Assembly: GCF_018224015.1 (NCBI RefSeq)
Contig: NZ_JAGPOT010000061.1
Coordinates: 1-43,489, forward strand
DNA: 43,489 bases
Origin: Pseudarthrobacter albicanus
GTDB taxonomy: Bacteria; Actinomycetota; Actinomycetes; Actinomycetales; Micrococcaceae
Reading direction: 5' to 3'
The position numbers and the translations under genes were made by a program. The notes under the pieces were generated by a model. It ran no database searches. It saw only the letters and a list, made by a program, of their open reading frames with translations, and had not been told where the DNA came from. This document shows, piece after piece, positions 11,427-19,670 of the stretch; positions within the stretch are counted from its first letter, which is position 1; each line of letters opens with the position of its first letter.

Positions 11427-13448
11427 TCAGCGGCCGCTGATCGAGGCGGCGCGCCGGCGCGACCGTTCGGCCCATAGCGTCTGCGACGCCCGGTCGAACA
11501 GGCCGGCAGCCGCGGCGAGGTGACGGGCCGCCGCGGGAACGTCGCCCTCGGCCAAGGCGAGGTCGCCCTTGGCGGACTCGGCCATCGCCGACCACGCCGA
11601 GCTCTGGAACGACGCCGCCGTCGCCTCGGCCACGACCGCGTGCCGCCGCGCCCCGGCCGCGTCCCCGACCGCGGCATACGCCTCGGCAGCGACAGGGTGC
11701 AGGAGTGCGCTGCATGTCGGGCAGTCCCCGTACCGGGCGGCCGCAGCCTCGGCACCGGCTACGGCGGCGATCGCCTCCGCGGGGGCGCCCCGCTCGAGCG
11801 CGATGAACGCCGAGGTGGCGTACAGCCGACCCCAGAGGTGACGGGCCATCCCGGAGACCATGGCGACGGCCATGCCCCGGGTCACTGCAGCCTTGGCCGC
11901 GTCAAAGTCACCACGGATCGCCGCCGCCTCGCCGAGCCGTTGCCACGGCAGGCCGCCGGACCGTCCTCCCAGCTCGGTGTGGATGTCGGTGCTGCGTGTG
12001 AGGCAGCCGGTCGCCTCGTCCAAGCGGCCGCGGAGGAGCAGTGCCTCGCCGAGGAGGCACCATCCGAAGGCCTCGGCGCGCCGGGCGGACCGGCGGCCTG
12101 CCACCTCAAGCACCTTGCGCGCATACTCCTCCACGCTGTCCATGAGGCCGTCGCCGTACAGGTGGTACTGGCCGATGCAGTGATGGAAGTCGAACACTGG
12201 TGACATCTCGTCGTCGTCCTGCTCGGCGGAGATCCGGGAGACCTCCTGAAGAAGGCCCTCCCGCCAGACGCCCCGATAGTGGCAGACTATGGCAGCGGCC
12301 TCGTATGCCGCGACGAGGGCGTCCCTTCTGCCCGACAGCTCGGCCAGCCTGAGCGACTCGTCAACGGCCGCCGACGCCGCCTCGAAGCTGCCCACCTCGC
12401 ACAGCCAGAGGGCCCGCGCAGCGCGCACGTAGGCCGTCTCGGACGGCTCGCCGTTTCGCGCGAGTGCAGCCTCGGCCCGGTCGAGGTGTTCGCCGGCTGA
12501 GTCGGTCATGTGGGTCCCGAGCAGGGCCTGCGCCACCTTGCGCTCCAACCGCGCCACGCGCACGCCGACCGGGCCGGCAACCAGCGCCGACCCGTACGCG
12601 TGCACGGCGCCCGGGGCGTCACCAGCCACCATCCGCAGGTCGCCTATGCGTTCCCAATGCTGGCCGGCCCGGGCGGGGGCAGACTCCGAGCCCTGTTCGA
12701 TCTCCTCGTGGAGCTCCACGGTCTCGACGTCCGGAGCCACGCCCAATTCCCGCTCGAGGCTGCCGCACAGCGACTCGTAGACCACCCGCGCCTCGGCCCG
12801 TCGACCCGACGCCGCCAGGACGCGGAGCAACGCCCGCGCCGCTTCCTCATCTGTGGGGTCCAACGCGCAGGCCGTACGGAGCAGTCCCGCCGCCTCGTCG
12901 AGCTCCGCGCGGGCCTCGAGAGCGGCGGATAGCTCGAGGTGCACGGACAGGGCAATGCGGTGGAGAATGTCCCGGCGGGGAGCTGCCCACTCCTCGTAGA
13001 GGTCGCCAGGAAGGAGGTCACCGTGCCACAAAGACAGGGCTCGCCGATAGCATCCGAGATCCTTCGTGGCACGCGCCTGCGCGACCTCGGCCTCGAACTC
13101 CGCGACGTCGACCCATGCCCCGGCGGGAAGAGCAAGGAGATCGCCATGCGCGACAACCAGGTCGTCGCCGGCGGGGAACCTTCCCCGGAGGGCTGTGCGG
13201 GCACGGTGCAGGGCTTTGCGCAGATTTCTGCCAGCGGAGGCCGCGTCGAGCTCGGGCCAGAGGGCATCGGCGATCTGCTCCCGGTGCATGCGGTGGCCCG
13301 GCGCCAGCGCCAGCAGCTTCACGATGGCCTGCGGGCGGCGCTGCGGCCAGTCGTCCTCGGAGATCCGGGCCTGCCCGACCCGGATGCGGAACCCGCCGAG
13401 GAGCTCGATCGCAAAAGGGGCCGCGACGTCATCCGTGTCATCCGTCAC
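11427..13448 (-). CDS. BTAD/TPR transcriptional activator (SARP-like)
   Basis: The 673-residue protein is a likely DNA-binding activator. Residues about 12-105 form an OmpR-type winged helix (FAIELLGGFRIRVGQARI then WPQRRPQAIVKLLALAPGH and DALWPELDAASAGRNLRKAL). Residues about 110-255 form the bacterial transcriptional activation domain (GDLLPGDLYEEWAAPRRD then LLRTACALDPTDEEAARALL). The remainder is a long helical TPR-like region rich in Ala and Arg. No NB-ARC ATPase motif is seen, so it is a SARP-like protein with a C-terminal sensor array rather than an AfsR-type. The GTG start has no Shine-Dalgarno but lies six bases after a -10 hexamer, which suggests a leaderless mRNA. It is upstream of and co-directional with the ABM and peroxiredoxin genes. 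Confidence 0.88.
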   Translation of the reverse strand: MTDDTDDVAAPFAIELLGGFRIRVGQARISEDDWPQRRPQAIVKLLALAPGHRMHREQIADALWPELDAASAGRNLRKALHRARTALRGRFPAGDDLVVAHGDLLALPAGAWVDVAEFEAEVAQARATKDLGCYRRALSLWHGDLLPGDLYEEWAAPRRDILHRIALSVHLELSAALEARAELDEAAGLLRTACALDPTDEEAARALLRVLAASGRRAEARVVYESLCGSLERELGVAPDVETVELHEEIEQGSESAPARAGQHWERIGDLRMVAGDAPGAVHAYGSALVAGPVGVRVARLERKVAQALLGTHMTDSAGEHLDRAEAALARNGEPSETAYVRAARALWLCEVGSFEAASAAVDESLRLAELSGRRDALVAAYEAAAIVCHYRGVWREGLLQEVSRISAEQDDDEMSPVFDFHHCIGQYHLYGDGLMDSVEEYARKVLEVAGRRSARRAEAFGWCLLGEALLLRGRLDEATGCLTRSTDIHTELGGRSGGLPWQRLGEAAAIRGDFDAAKAAVTRGMAVAMVSGMARHLWGRLYATSAFIALERGAPAEAIAAVAGAEAAAARYGDCPTCSALLHPVAAEAYAAVGDAAGARRHAVVAEATAASFQSSAWSAMAESAKGDLALAEGDVPAAARHLAAAAGLFDRASQTLWAERSRRRAASISGR

Positions 13449-13460
13449 AGAACCACTATA
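13449..13460 (-). promoter_or_regulatory. Leaderless promoter of the BTAD regulator
   Basis: On the minus strand TATAGT (13455-13460) is followed by GGTTCT and then the GTG start at 13448. Transcription would begin at or next to the start codon. No -35 consensus is obvious. The same arrangement TAAAGT-GGTTCC-ATG precedes the leuS leader peptide. Confidence 0.55.
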
Positions 13461-13957
13461 CTGCGTTGGCGCCCCGGCGAACCCAGCCGTCGGCGGACAA
13501 GGGGCATGCGGAAGACGGCGGGATCTGCCGTCGTTGCTCGCGGAATGATCCGGTCACCCGGGAAGTCCTCTCCCTCGGTACCCGGCGCGCTCGGGGAAGA
13601 ATGCTGGCGGCGGGTCGCCCTGCTGCGCCAGTGGCCCCCGGCTGGCCGAGCCTCCTGCATGAACTTCGTTTCCCCACTATTTCGCAACGCTCGCGGTTAC
13701 AGTGGCCCCCGACAGGGCGGCGGCAACAGAAATGCCGCAAAGGGGCACCCCCGGGTCGCGTCATGGAGCCGCCATTTCGAACTGAAAGTCACAGCTTGTC
13801 GACCGGACTTGAACCGGTCTGGCTGATCTTCACGTCCAGGTTCTGGTTGCCCTGCCGCAGGAAGCGGCCGTGACGCCCGTGCCACCGAAGTGCTGCAGCA
13901 CGGAGCCCAACCAGGGGGCGGCGGGTGGTAGAATCGGCGGCACCCGAAGGAGTGACC
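13461..13957. other. Intergenic region between regulator and sulfite-oxidase-like gene
   Basis: About 500 bases separate the divergent genes. TAGAAT at 13929-13934 is a good -10 for the plus-strand gene, whose GAAGGAG ribosome-binding site and ATG follow. No convincing -35 is present. A perfect hairpin ACCGG-7-CCGGT lies at 13802-13818. No gene is convincing here. Confidence 0.5.
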
Positions 13958-15355
13958 ATGGCTCTGTTCGTTGTGCATCATCAGCATTCAGCTGACCGAT
14001 GTCCCACGCAGGACCCCTACATGGGGGCCATGCTCTTGAATCACCTGAGCCGCCCGAACGCCAGACAGTACGGCGTGGAGATCCAGGGCGAAGCCGTTGT
14101 GCAGGGTGAGCACACGCTGTACTTCATCGCGGAGGCCGGTGACGAGAACCGCCTGCGTGAGTTCATGCAGGCGTTCCAAGAGGTGGGCAGCCTTGACGTC
14201 TACCCGGCCTCGACGTGTGCCCGCGTGGTCGCCGGCGGTGGCTGCGCCACGCCGATGCCCATGAGCGGGTCCGCGCCGGCGATCGATCCCGCGGATGCCT
14301 GCCAGCAGGCTATGGAGGCCGGCCTGGTGGTTCAGCGTGCGCATCCGCTCAACTGCGAGACACCGATTCCCGCGCTGATCGGCGGCGCCGCGGTGCCCAA
14401 CGCCCACTTTTACGTGCGTAATCACTTTCAGATCCCCAACCTTGACCCGTCTGTCTTCCGGCTCGAGGTCGGCGGGCTCGTGGAACGGGAGCTCAGCCTC
14501 AGCGTGGACGATCTGCACAACCTGCCCTCGCAGACCCTCACTGTCACGCTCGAGTGCGCCGGCAACGGCCGCGCACTCTTCGAGCCACCGATCGAGGGCG
14601 AGAAGTGGAACCTGGGCGCGGTGAGCACCGCGGAATGGACAGGTGTGCCGCTGATGGAAGTGCTGGATCGGGCCGGTGTGCGGCCGAGTGGGCGGGAGGT
14701 CCTGTTCCGCGGCGCGGACGGCGGGACTGTCGCGGGCCACTCGGGACCGGTATGCTTCGAGCGCAGCCTCCGGCTCGACCAGTGCCGCGACGCCGACCTG
14801 CTGCTGGCATATGCGATGAACGGCGAACCGCTGCCCCTGCAGCACGGCTATCCACTGCGCCTGGTCGTTCCCGACTGGTATGCCGTGGCATCCGTTAAAT
14901 GGTTGACCGGCATCGAGCTCCTCGACCGGCCGTTCCGTGGCCACTACCAACACGACAAGTACTGGTACGAATGGGAACGCGACGGCGAACCCGTCCGCGA
15001 GCCGGCGACGCTGCAACGGGTACGGGCCCTGATCACCGAGCCAGCGCCCGAACACCAGACCCCGCGCGGCGACGTTGCCATCCGCGGCGTGGCCTGGTCC
15101 GGAGCAGCTGCGATCGACCGGGTCGAGGTCAGCGTGGGCGGCGGAGGGTGGCAGCAGGCCCGTCTCGTCGGCGAACGCAGGCGGCACAGCTGGCAGCCGT
15201 GGGAGCTGATCATCAGCGTCCTGGAGCCCGGAATGCTGACAGTGCAGGCCCGCGCGACCGACCTTGCCGGCCGAACCCAGCCGGAACGGGCCGAGTGGAA
15301 CCGCCTGGGCTACGGCAACAACGCGATCCATCAGGTGGAGGTCCGCATCCTGTGA
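13958..15355 (+). CDS. Sulfite-oxidase-like molybdopterin enzyme with extra N-terminal domain
   Basis: The 465-residue protein has three parts. Residues 1 to about 97 (MALFVVHHQHSADRCPTQDP, ending near CARVVAGGGC) form a compact alpha+beta domain I do not recognise as part of sulfite oxidases. Residues about 120-335 are the oxidoreductase molybdopterin-binding domain, with the Mo-ligand Cys in TVTLECAGNGR (Cys200) and DLHNLP, WTGVPL and LRLVVPDWYAVASVKWL motifs. Residues about 345-465 are the Mo-cofactor dimerisation domain (VAIRGVAWSGAAAIDRVEVS). There is no signal peptide or haem domain, so it is probably cytoplasmic. ATG 13958 has GAAGGAG upstream; the open frame reaches back to 13925. Substrate is unknown; sulfite is only one possibility. 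Confidence 0.85.
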   Translation: MALFVVHHQHSADRCPTQDPYMGAMLLNHLSRPNARQYGVEIQGEAVVQGEHTLYFIAEAGDENRLREFMQAFQEVGSLDVYPASTCARVVAGGGCATPMPMSGSAPAIDPADACQQAMEAGLVVQRAHPLNCETPIPALIGGAAVPNAHFYVRNHFQIPNLDPSVFRLEVGGLVERELSLSVDDLHNLPSQTLTVTLECAGNGRALFEPPIEGEKWNLGAVSTAEWTGVPLMEVLDRAGVRPSGREVLFRGADGGTVAGHSGPVCFERSLRLDQCRDADLLLAYAMNGEPLPLQHGYPLRLVVPDWYAVASVKWLTGIELLDRPFRGHYQHDKYWYEWERDGEPVREPATLQRVRALITEPAPEHQTPRGDVAIRGVAWSGAAAIDRVEVSVGGGGWQQARLVGERRRHSWQPWELIISVLEPGMLTVQARATDLAGRTQPERAEWNRLGYGNNAIHQVEVRIL

Positions 15356-15412
15356 TGAGTGTCGGCGCCTCAATGGTGGAGAGCAGCGCTGCCGACGTCG
15401 TGAACCACGCCT

Positions 15413-15463
15413 CTACGCGGAGGTTTCCATCTGAGGCAACGTATCCGGCTACGCGGAGGTTTC
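15413..15463 (+). repeat. Direct repeat CTACGCGGAGGTTTC, two copies 36 bases apart
   Basis: Exact 15-base copies lie at 15413-15427 and 15449-15463, between the sulfite-oxidase-like gene and mihF. The first is part of a small palindrome CCTC-TACGCG-GAGG. Read on the minus strand both give GAAACCTCCGCGTAG. Paired repeats of this kind are seen at ends of transposons with multiple terminal repeats (IS21-like). No transposase is present, so a solo end relic or a protein-binding site are the alternatives. The rest of 15356-15566 holds nothing recognisable except the mihF ribosome-binding site. Confidence 0.6.
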
Positions 15464-15566
15464 TATGAGTCGACGCGCTCCATTGATTTCTGCCTCGCCG
15501 AGGCGGTAGGTTCAGGACACGACCCACGGCATCGGCGTGGGGAGCTGTGCCCGCAGGAGGACTTCA

Positions 15567-15884
15567 GTGAGCTTGCGACCCCTCACCCCGCAGGAGCGTG
15601 CCGACGCTTTGCACAAGGCGGCCGCCGCCAGGACCGCCCGTGCCACCGCCAAGGAGCGGCTCAAATCGGGGGAGCTGACCATCGCCGAGGTCATCAGCTC
15701 CGGCGAGTCCGACGAGGCCATCGCCAGGATGCGGATCGTGGAGCTGCTGGAGGCGCTGCCGGGAATCGGACAGGTCCGCGCCGCGGCGATCATGAAGCAG
15801 CTCGGCATCGCGGCGTCCCGCCGGGTCCGTGGGCTGGGAATCCACCAGCGCCGGGCGCTGGTAGATTTCATAGGTAACAAGTAG
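15567..15884 (+). CDS. mihF: Integration host factor, actinobacterial type
   Basis: The 105-residue nucleoid protein binds DNA and is required for phage L5 integration in mycobacteria. It is basic at the N-terminus (LTPQERADALHKAAAARTAR) with a helix-turn/HhH-type region LPGIGQVRAAAIMKQLGIA followed by SRRVRGLG, the conserved family core. I chose GTG 15567 because AGGAGG lies six bases upstream (15555-15560); an in-frame upstream start at 15537 lacks one. It precedes gmk, as in mycobacteria and arthrobacters, and normally follows pyrF, from which it is separated here by an accessory block. Confidence 0.93.
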   Translation: MSLRPLTPQERADALHKAAAARTARATAKERLKSGELTIAEVISSGESDEAIARMRIVELLEALPGIGQVRAAAIMKQLGIAASRRVRGLGIHQRRALVDFIGNK

Positions 15885-15896
15885 ACGTTCCCCGCC

Positions 15897-15948
15897 AGAT
15901 TCAGACTGACCCGATCCAGACTGACCAGATTCAGACCAATCAGAGTCA
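15897..15948 (+). repeat. Imperfect 14-base repeats between mihF and gmk
   Basis: Degenerate copies of AGATTCAGACTGACC (AGATTCAGACTGACC, CGATCCAGACTGACC, AGATTCAGACCAATC, AGAGTCAGAC) fill most of the 85-base spacer. No function is evident. The spacer carries AAGGAA just before the gmk GTG. Confidence 0.7.
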
Positions 15949-15969
15949 GACAGCGCCCCAAAGGAATAT

Positions 15970-16542
15970 GTGAGCAAGAAACCGGGACTGACAGTCCTCG
16001 CCGGCCCGACGGCTGTTGGCAAAGGCACCGTGTCCACCTACATCCGGGACAACTACCCCGGCGTCTGGCTCTCCGTCTCGGCGACGACGCGTCCGCCCCG
16101 GCCGGGGGAGCTGGACGGCGTCCACTACTTCTTCAAGTCGGCCGAGGAATTCGATTCCCTCGTGGCAGACGGCGCCCTCCTCGAGTGGGCCGTGGTCCAC
16201 GGCCGGAACCGCTACGGCACGCTCCGCAGTACGGTGGACGCCGCGATCGCCGAGGGCCGGGCCGTGCTGCTGGAAATCGACCTGCAGGGTGCCCGGCAGG
16301 TCAAGGAGGCAGTCCCCGACGCCCAGTTCGTGTTCCTGAAGCCGCCGAGCTGGGACGAAATGGTCCGCCGCCTGGTGGGCCGCGGCACGGAATCAGTGGA
16401 GGAACAGCAGCGCAGGCTGGAAACCGCTAAACTAGAACTTGCCGCTGAACCGGAGTTTGACCACAGCGTCATCAATGATGACGTTCGACGGGCAGCGGAC
16501 GAGCTTGTTTCACTCATGGGGTTGACCCCGAACCCGCGCTAG
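15970..16542 (+). CDS. gmk: Guanylate kinase
   Basis: Gmk phosphorylates GMP to GDP using ATP. The 190-residue protein has the P-loop [10 protein letters not shown] (residues 10-19), the GMP-binding segment [20 protein letters not shown] and the lid region [19 protein letters not shown]. Length fits the family. GTG 15970 has AAAGGAA upstream. It lies 39 bases before rpoZ and belongs to the mihF-gmk-rpoZ-coaBC-metK housekeeping run. Confidence 0.95.
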   Translation: MSKKPGLTVLAGPTAVGKGTVSTYIRDNYPGVWLSVSATTRPPRPGELDGVHYFFKSAEEFDSLVADGALLEWAVVHGRNRYGTLRSTVDAAIAEGRAVLLEIDLQGARQVKEAVPDAQFVFLKPPSWDEMVRRLVGRGTESVEEQQRRLETAKLELAAEPEFDHSVINDDVRRAADELVSLMGLTPNPR

Positions 16543-16581
16543 GCGCCGGGACGTATCGGCCCGTTAGAATTTGGAGAATTC

Positions 16582-16842
16582 GTGTCCACGAACCTTGAAG
16601 GCATCATCAACCCGCCGATCGACGAGCTGCTGAAGGCTGCCGACTCGAAGTACGGACTGGTGATTTTCGGTGCCAAGCGCGCACGGCAGATCAACGCCTA
16701 CTACGCCCAGCTGCACGAGGGCCTGTTCGAGTACGTCGGCCCGCTGGTCGACACCAAGCTGAACGAGAAGTCGCTGTCCATCGCCCTGCGCGAGATCAAC
16801 GAAGGCAAGCTCGTTTCCACGCCGGTCGAAGCGGCAGAGTAA
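16582..16842 (+). CDS. rpoZ: RNA polymerase omega subunit
   Basis: The omega subunit assists RNA polymerase assembly by wrapping the beta' tail. The 86-residue protein starts [19 protein letters not shown] and contains the conserved [20 protein letters not shown] and [14 protein letters not shown] segments. GTG 16582 has GGAG seven bases upstream. TAGAAT at 16565-16570 resembles a -10 but would give an mRNA too short to carry the full ribosome-binding site, so I do not call it a promoter. coaBC follows after 25 bases. Confidence 0.95.
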   Translation: MSTNLEGIINPPIDELLKAADSKYGLVIFGAKRARQINAYYAQLHEGLFEYVGPLVDTKLNEKSLSIALREINEGKLVSTPVEAAE

Positions 16843-16867
16843 ATCCGCAGACGCTGACGGAGATCAC

Positions 16868-18160
16868 GTGCGCATAGTCCTCGGAGTCGGGGGAGGGATA
16901 GCGGCCTACAAGGCCGCGTCCCTCCTCCGGCTTTTTACTGAAGCCGGGCATGACGTGACGGTCATCCCCACGGAGGCGGCCAGCCGGTTCGTCGGCGTCG
17001 CCACCTGGGAAGCCCTGTCCGGACACCCCGTCACCAGCAGCGTCTTCGACGAGGTCCCCACCGTCAACCACGTCCGGCTGGGCCACGAGGCCGAGCTGAT
17101 CGTGGTGGCCCCGGCCACCGCGGACCTGCTGGCGCGCGCCGCCACCGGCCAGGCCGGCGACCTGCTGGGCACCACCCTGCTGATGGCCCGCGGCCCGGTG
17201 CTGATGGCACCGGCCATGCACACCGAAATGTGGCGCCACCCGGCAACCCAGGCCAACGTCGAAACCCTGCGCAGCCGCGGCATCACGGTCCTTGAGCCCG
17301 CCAGCGGCCGGCTGACCGGCGCGGACTCCGGCCCCGGCCGCCTGCCCGAACCCGAGGCCATCTTCGAGGCCGCCCTGGCCCTGGCCGGCGCCCCGGCCGT
17401 ACCCGGCACGCTCCCGGCGTCGGCTTCCTTCCCCGTGCCGTCTGCCTTTCCCCCGCCGTCTGCCAGCCAGCCCCTCGCGGGCTTCACCGTCACCATCAGC
17501 GCCGGCGGCACCCGAGAGCCGCTGGATCCCGTGCGGTTCCTGGGCAACCGGTCCTCCGGCAAGCAGGGCGTGGCCCTGGCCATTGCCGCCCGCGACGCCG
17601 GCGCCCGCGTCCGGCTGCTGGCCGCCCACATGGAAGTCCCCGCACCGGACGGCGTCGAACTGGTGGAAGTGGAGACTGCCCTGGAACTGCGCAAGGCGGC
17701 GCTGCACGCCGCCGCAGACTCCGACGTCGTCATCATGGCCGCCGCCGTGGCGGACTTCCGTCCGGCGGATGTCTCCGGGACCAAGATCAAGAAGCGCGAC
17801 GGCGTCGCCGATCCGGTCATCTCACTGGTGCGGAACCCGGACATCCTGCAGGAACTCGTCGAAGTCCGCGACGCCGCCTCCCGCCACCAGCTGATCGTCG
17901 GTTTCGCCGCCGAAACCGGCGACGCCGAGGGCGACGTCCTCGAGTACGCCGCGGCCAAGCTGCGCCGCAAGGCCTGCGACCTGCTGGTGGTCAACCACGT
18001 GGGCCAGGGCAAGGTCTTCGGGCAGGACAGCAACTCCGTGGTCATCCTTTCCCGGTCCGGCTCCGAACCCCAGGAGGCGGCCGGTTCCAAGGCCGACGTT
18101 GCGGCGGCCGTGCTGGACCGCATCAGCGCCGAACTGAGCCGGGTTGTCCCGCCCGCCTGA
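16868..18160 (+). CDS. coaBC: Bifunctional phosphopantothenoylcysteine decarboxylase / phosphopantothenate-cysteine ligase
   Basis: CoaBC makes 4'-phosphopantetheine for coenzyme A. Residues 1-180 are the FMN-dependent decarboxylase (CoaC): GVGGGIAAYKAASLLR at the start, active-site His in VNHVRLGH (66-73), and APAMHTEMW at 114-122, where the substrate-binding Asn of many homologues is His. Residues about 205-430 are the CTP-dependent ligase (CoaB): ISAGGTREPLDPVRFLGNRS, AAAVADFRP, then the KIKK loop. The two are joined by an Ala/Ser/Pro linker (about 178-202) of low complexity. The GTG start has GGAG six bases upstream. The next gene is metK. Confidence 0.95.
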   Translation: MRIVLGVGGGIAAYKAASLLRLFTEAGHDVTVIPTEAASRFVGVATWEALSGHPVTSSVFDEVPTVNHVRLGHEAELIVVAPATADLLARAATGQAGDLLGTTLLMARGPVLMAPAMHTEMWRHPATQANVETLRSRGITVLEPASGRLTGADSGPGRLPEPEAIFEAALALAGAPAVPGTLPASASFPVPSAFPPPSASQPLAGFTVTISAGGTREPLDPVRFLGNRSSGKQGVALAIAARDAGARVRLLAAHMEVPAPDGVELVEVETALELRKAALHAAADSDVVIMAAAVADFRPADVSGTKIKKRDGVADPVISLVRNPDILQELVEVRDAASRHQLIVGFAAETGDAEGDVLEYAAAKLRRKACDLLVVNHVGQGKVFGQDSNSVVILSRSGSEPQEAAGSKADVAAAVLDRISAELSRVVPPA

Positions 18161-18226
18161 GGCCGGCGTAAGCAACGTCTCCGTAGCACAGGGACACACG
18201 CCGCCGGACGTCCGTTTTCCAACCAG

Positions 18227-18238
18227 TAAGGTAGTTGA
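18227..18238 (+). promoter_or_regulatory. Probable leaderless promoter of metK
   Basis: TAAGGT at 18227-18232 is followed by AGTTGA and the GTG start of metK at 18239. If used as a -10, transcription would begin at the start codon. No clear -35 is visible. The AAGG could alternatively act as a weak ribosome-binding site on a longer mRNA from coaBC. The 78-base spacer shows no SAM riboswitch. Confidence 0.4.
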
Positions 18239-19474
18239 GTGACTTTACCGCTGCACATCCCTGATTTCCACGGGTCCACGCCCGCCTCGCTCCGGCTGTT
18301 CACGTCAGAGTCGGTGACCGAGGGGCATCCCGACAAGATCTGTGACCAGATCAGCGATGCGATCCTCGACGCGCTGCTGGCCAAGGACCCCGAATCCCGC
18401 GTTGCCGTGGAGACCCTGGCCACCACCGGCCTGGTCCACGTCGCCGGCGAGGTCACCACGGACGCCTACGTCGAGATCCCCCAGATCGTCCGGGAGACCA
18501 TCCTCGGCATCGGCTACGACTCCTCGGCGAACGGCTTCGACGGCGCCCGCTGCGGCGTGTCCGTCTCCATCGGCCAGCAGTCCAACGACATCGCCGGCGG
18601 CGTGTTCAACTCCCTCGAAGCACGCGAAGGACGCCAGGAGGACGATTACGACCTCCAGGGCGCGGGCGACCAGGGCCTCATGTTCGGCTACGCCAGCGAC
18701 GAGACCCCCTCCTACATGCCCGTCCCGATCTGGCTCGCGCACCGGCTCTCCGAGCGGCTCACCGAGGTCCGCAAGAACGGCCTCCTCGGCTACCTCCGCC
18801 CGGACGGCAAGACCCAGGTAACAGTGGGTTACGACGGCGACCGGCCGGTCTCCGTCGAGACCGTCGTCATCTCCAGCCAGCACGCCGAAGGCGCCAGCCT
18901 CGAGCAGCTCCGCGCCGACCTGGCCGAGTACGTGGTCGATCCCGTCATGGCGCTGTCCAACCTGGACATCTCGCGGACCAAAAATATCCTCAACCCCGCC
19001 GGGGCGTTCGTCATCGGCGGACCGGTCGGCGACGCCGGCCTCACCGGCCGCAAGATCATCGTCGACACCTACGGCGGCATGGCCCGCCACGGCGGCGGCG
19101 CCTTCTCCGGCAAGGATCCGTCCAAGGTGGACCGCTCGGCGGCCTACGCGATGCGCTGGGTCGCGAAGAACGTCGTGGCCGCAGGACTCGCCAAGCGCGC
19201 CGAAATCCAGATCGCCTACGCGATCGGCCAGGCCCGCCCGGTGGGAACCTACGTGGAGACCTTCGGGACCGAAACCGTGGACCCGGCCCGGATCAGCGCC
19301 GCGATCGCCGAGATCTTCGACCTGCGCCCCCGGGCCATCATCGACGCCCTCGACCTCAAGCGCCCGATCTATGCCAAGACCGCCGCCCACGGCCACTTCG
19401 GCCGCGAAGATCCCGATTTCACCTGGGAACGGCTGGACCGGGTGGATGACCTCAAGGCATTCTTCAACGCCTGA
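18239..19474 (+). CDS. metK: S-adenosylmethionine synthetase
   Basis: MetK makes S-adenosylmethionine from methionine and ATP. The 411-residue protein shows [20 protein letters not shown] near residue 25, the signature [12 protein letters not shown], and the phosphate-loop [20 protein letters not shown]. Length fits the family. The first 20 residues before [16 protein letters not shown] are longer than usual but have no closer start. GTG 18239 is the only plausible start and lies six bases after TAAGGT. A strong terminator follows the gene at 19551. Confidence 0.96.
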   Translation: MTLPLHIPDFHGSTPASLRLFTSESVTEGHPDKICDQISDAILDALLAKDPESRVAVETLATTGLVHVAGEVTTDAYVEIPQIVRETILGIGYDSSANGFDGARCGVSVSIGQQSNDIAGGVFNSLEAREGRQEDDYDLQGAGDQGLMFGYASDETPSYMPVPIWLAHRLSERLTEVRKNGLLGYLRPDGKTQVTVGYDGDRPVSVETVVISSQHAEGASLEQLRADLAEYVVDPVMALSNLDISRTKNILNPAGAFVIGGPVGDAGLTGRKIIVDTYGGMARHGGGAFSGKDPSKVDRSAAYAMRWVAKNVVAAGLAKRAEIQIAYAIGQARPVGTYVETFGTETVDPARISAAIAEIFDLRPRAIIDALDLKRPIYAKTAAHGHFGREDPDFTWERLDRVDDLKAFFNA

Positions 19475-19550
19475 GGCGTTACTGCCGGTGCTTTTAATGT
19501 CACTGCGTCAGATGTCACTGCCTTAAATGTCACTGCTGTGTGATGTGCTG

Positions 19551-19586
19551 TAGCCAGGCCCCGATCCGGGGGCCTGGCTACTCTTT
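19551..19586 (+). terminator. Rho-independent terminator after metK
   Basis: TAGCCAGGCCCC (19551-19562) pairs perfectly over 12 bases with GGGGCCTGGCTA (19569-19580) around a six-base loop, followed by CTCTTT. It ends the gmk-rpoZ-coaBC-metK run before priA. Confidence 0.9.
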
Positions 19587-19635
19587 ATTGAGCCGCTTCT
19601 TTATTGAGCAGCGCAGATTTATTGAGCAGCGCAGA
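19584..19635 (+). repeat. Tandem TTTATTGAGCAGCGCAGA repeats before priA
   Basis: Two exact adjacent 18-base copies (19600-19617 and 19618-19635) follow a partial copy at 19584-19593. Upstream, in 19490-19540, ATGTCACTGC occurs three times (after TTTA, CAG and TTAA). These short repeats fill the metK-priA interval on both sides of the terminator. Function unknown; likely slippage products. Confidence 0.75.
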
Positions 19636-19670
19636 AGCTGTTGAACCGCTGCTGAAGGGAGGGAGGTGCC

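Noticed and set aside
11012..11755. A longer ABM protein with a 140-residue N-terminal extension
   Set aside because: The extension overlaps the end of the BTAD regulator gene in another frame, and ATG 11323 with its purine-rich site is a better start.
13445..13687. 80-codon frame upstream of the BTAD regulator
   Set aside because: No ribosome-binding site, no domain-like pattern, and it overlaps the regulator start and promoter.
13802..13818. tRNA T-arm-like hairpin ACCGG-TTCAAGT-CCGGT on the minus strand
   Set aside because: Five-base stem and seven-base loop fit a T arm, but no matching acceptor stem, anticodon arm or D arm surrounds it.
15413..15463. Reading the 36-base spaced repeats as a CRISPR array
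   Set aside because: Only two copies of 15 bases, no further repeats and no cas genes.
18161..18238. SAM riboswitch before metK
   Set aside because: The spacer is only 78 bases and shows no conserved SAM riboswitch features; the start instead follows a -10-like hexamer.
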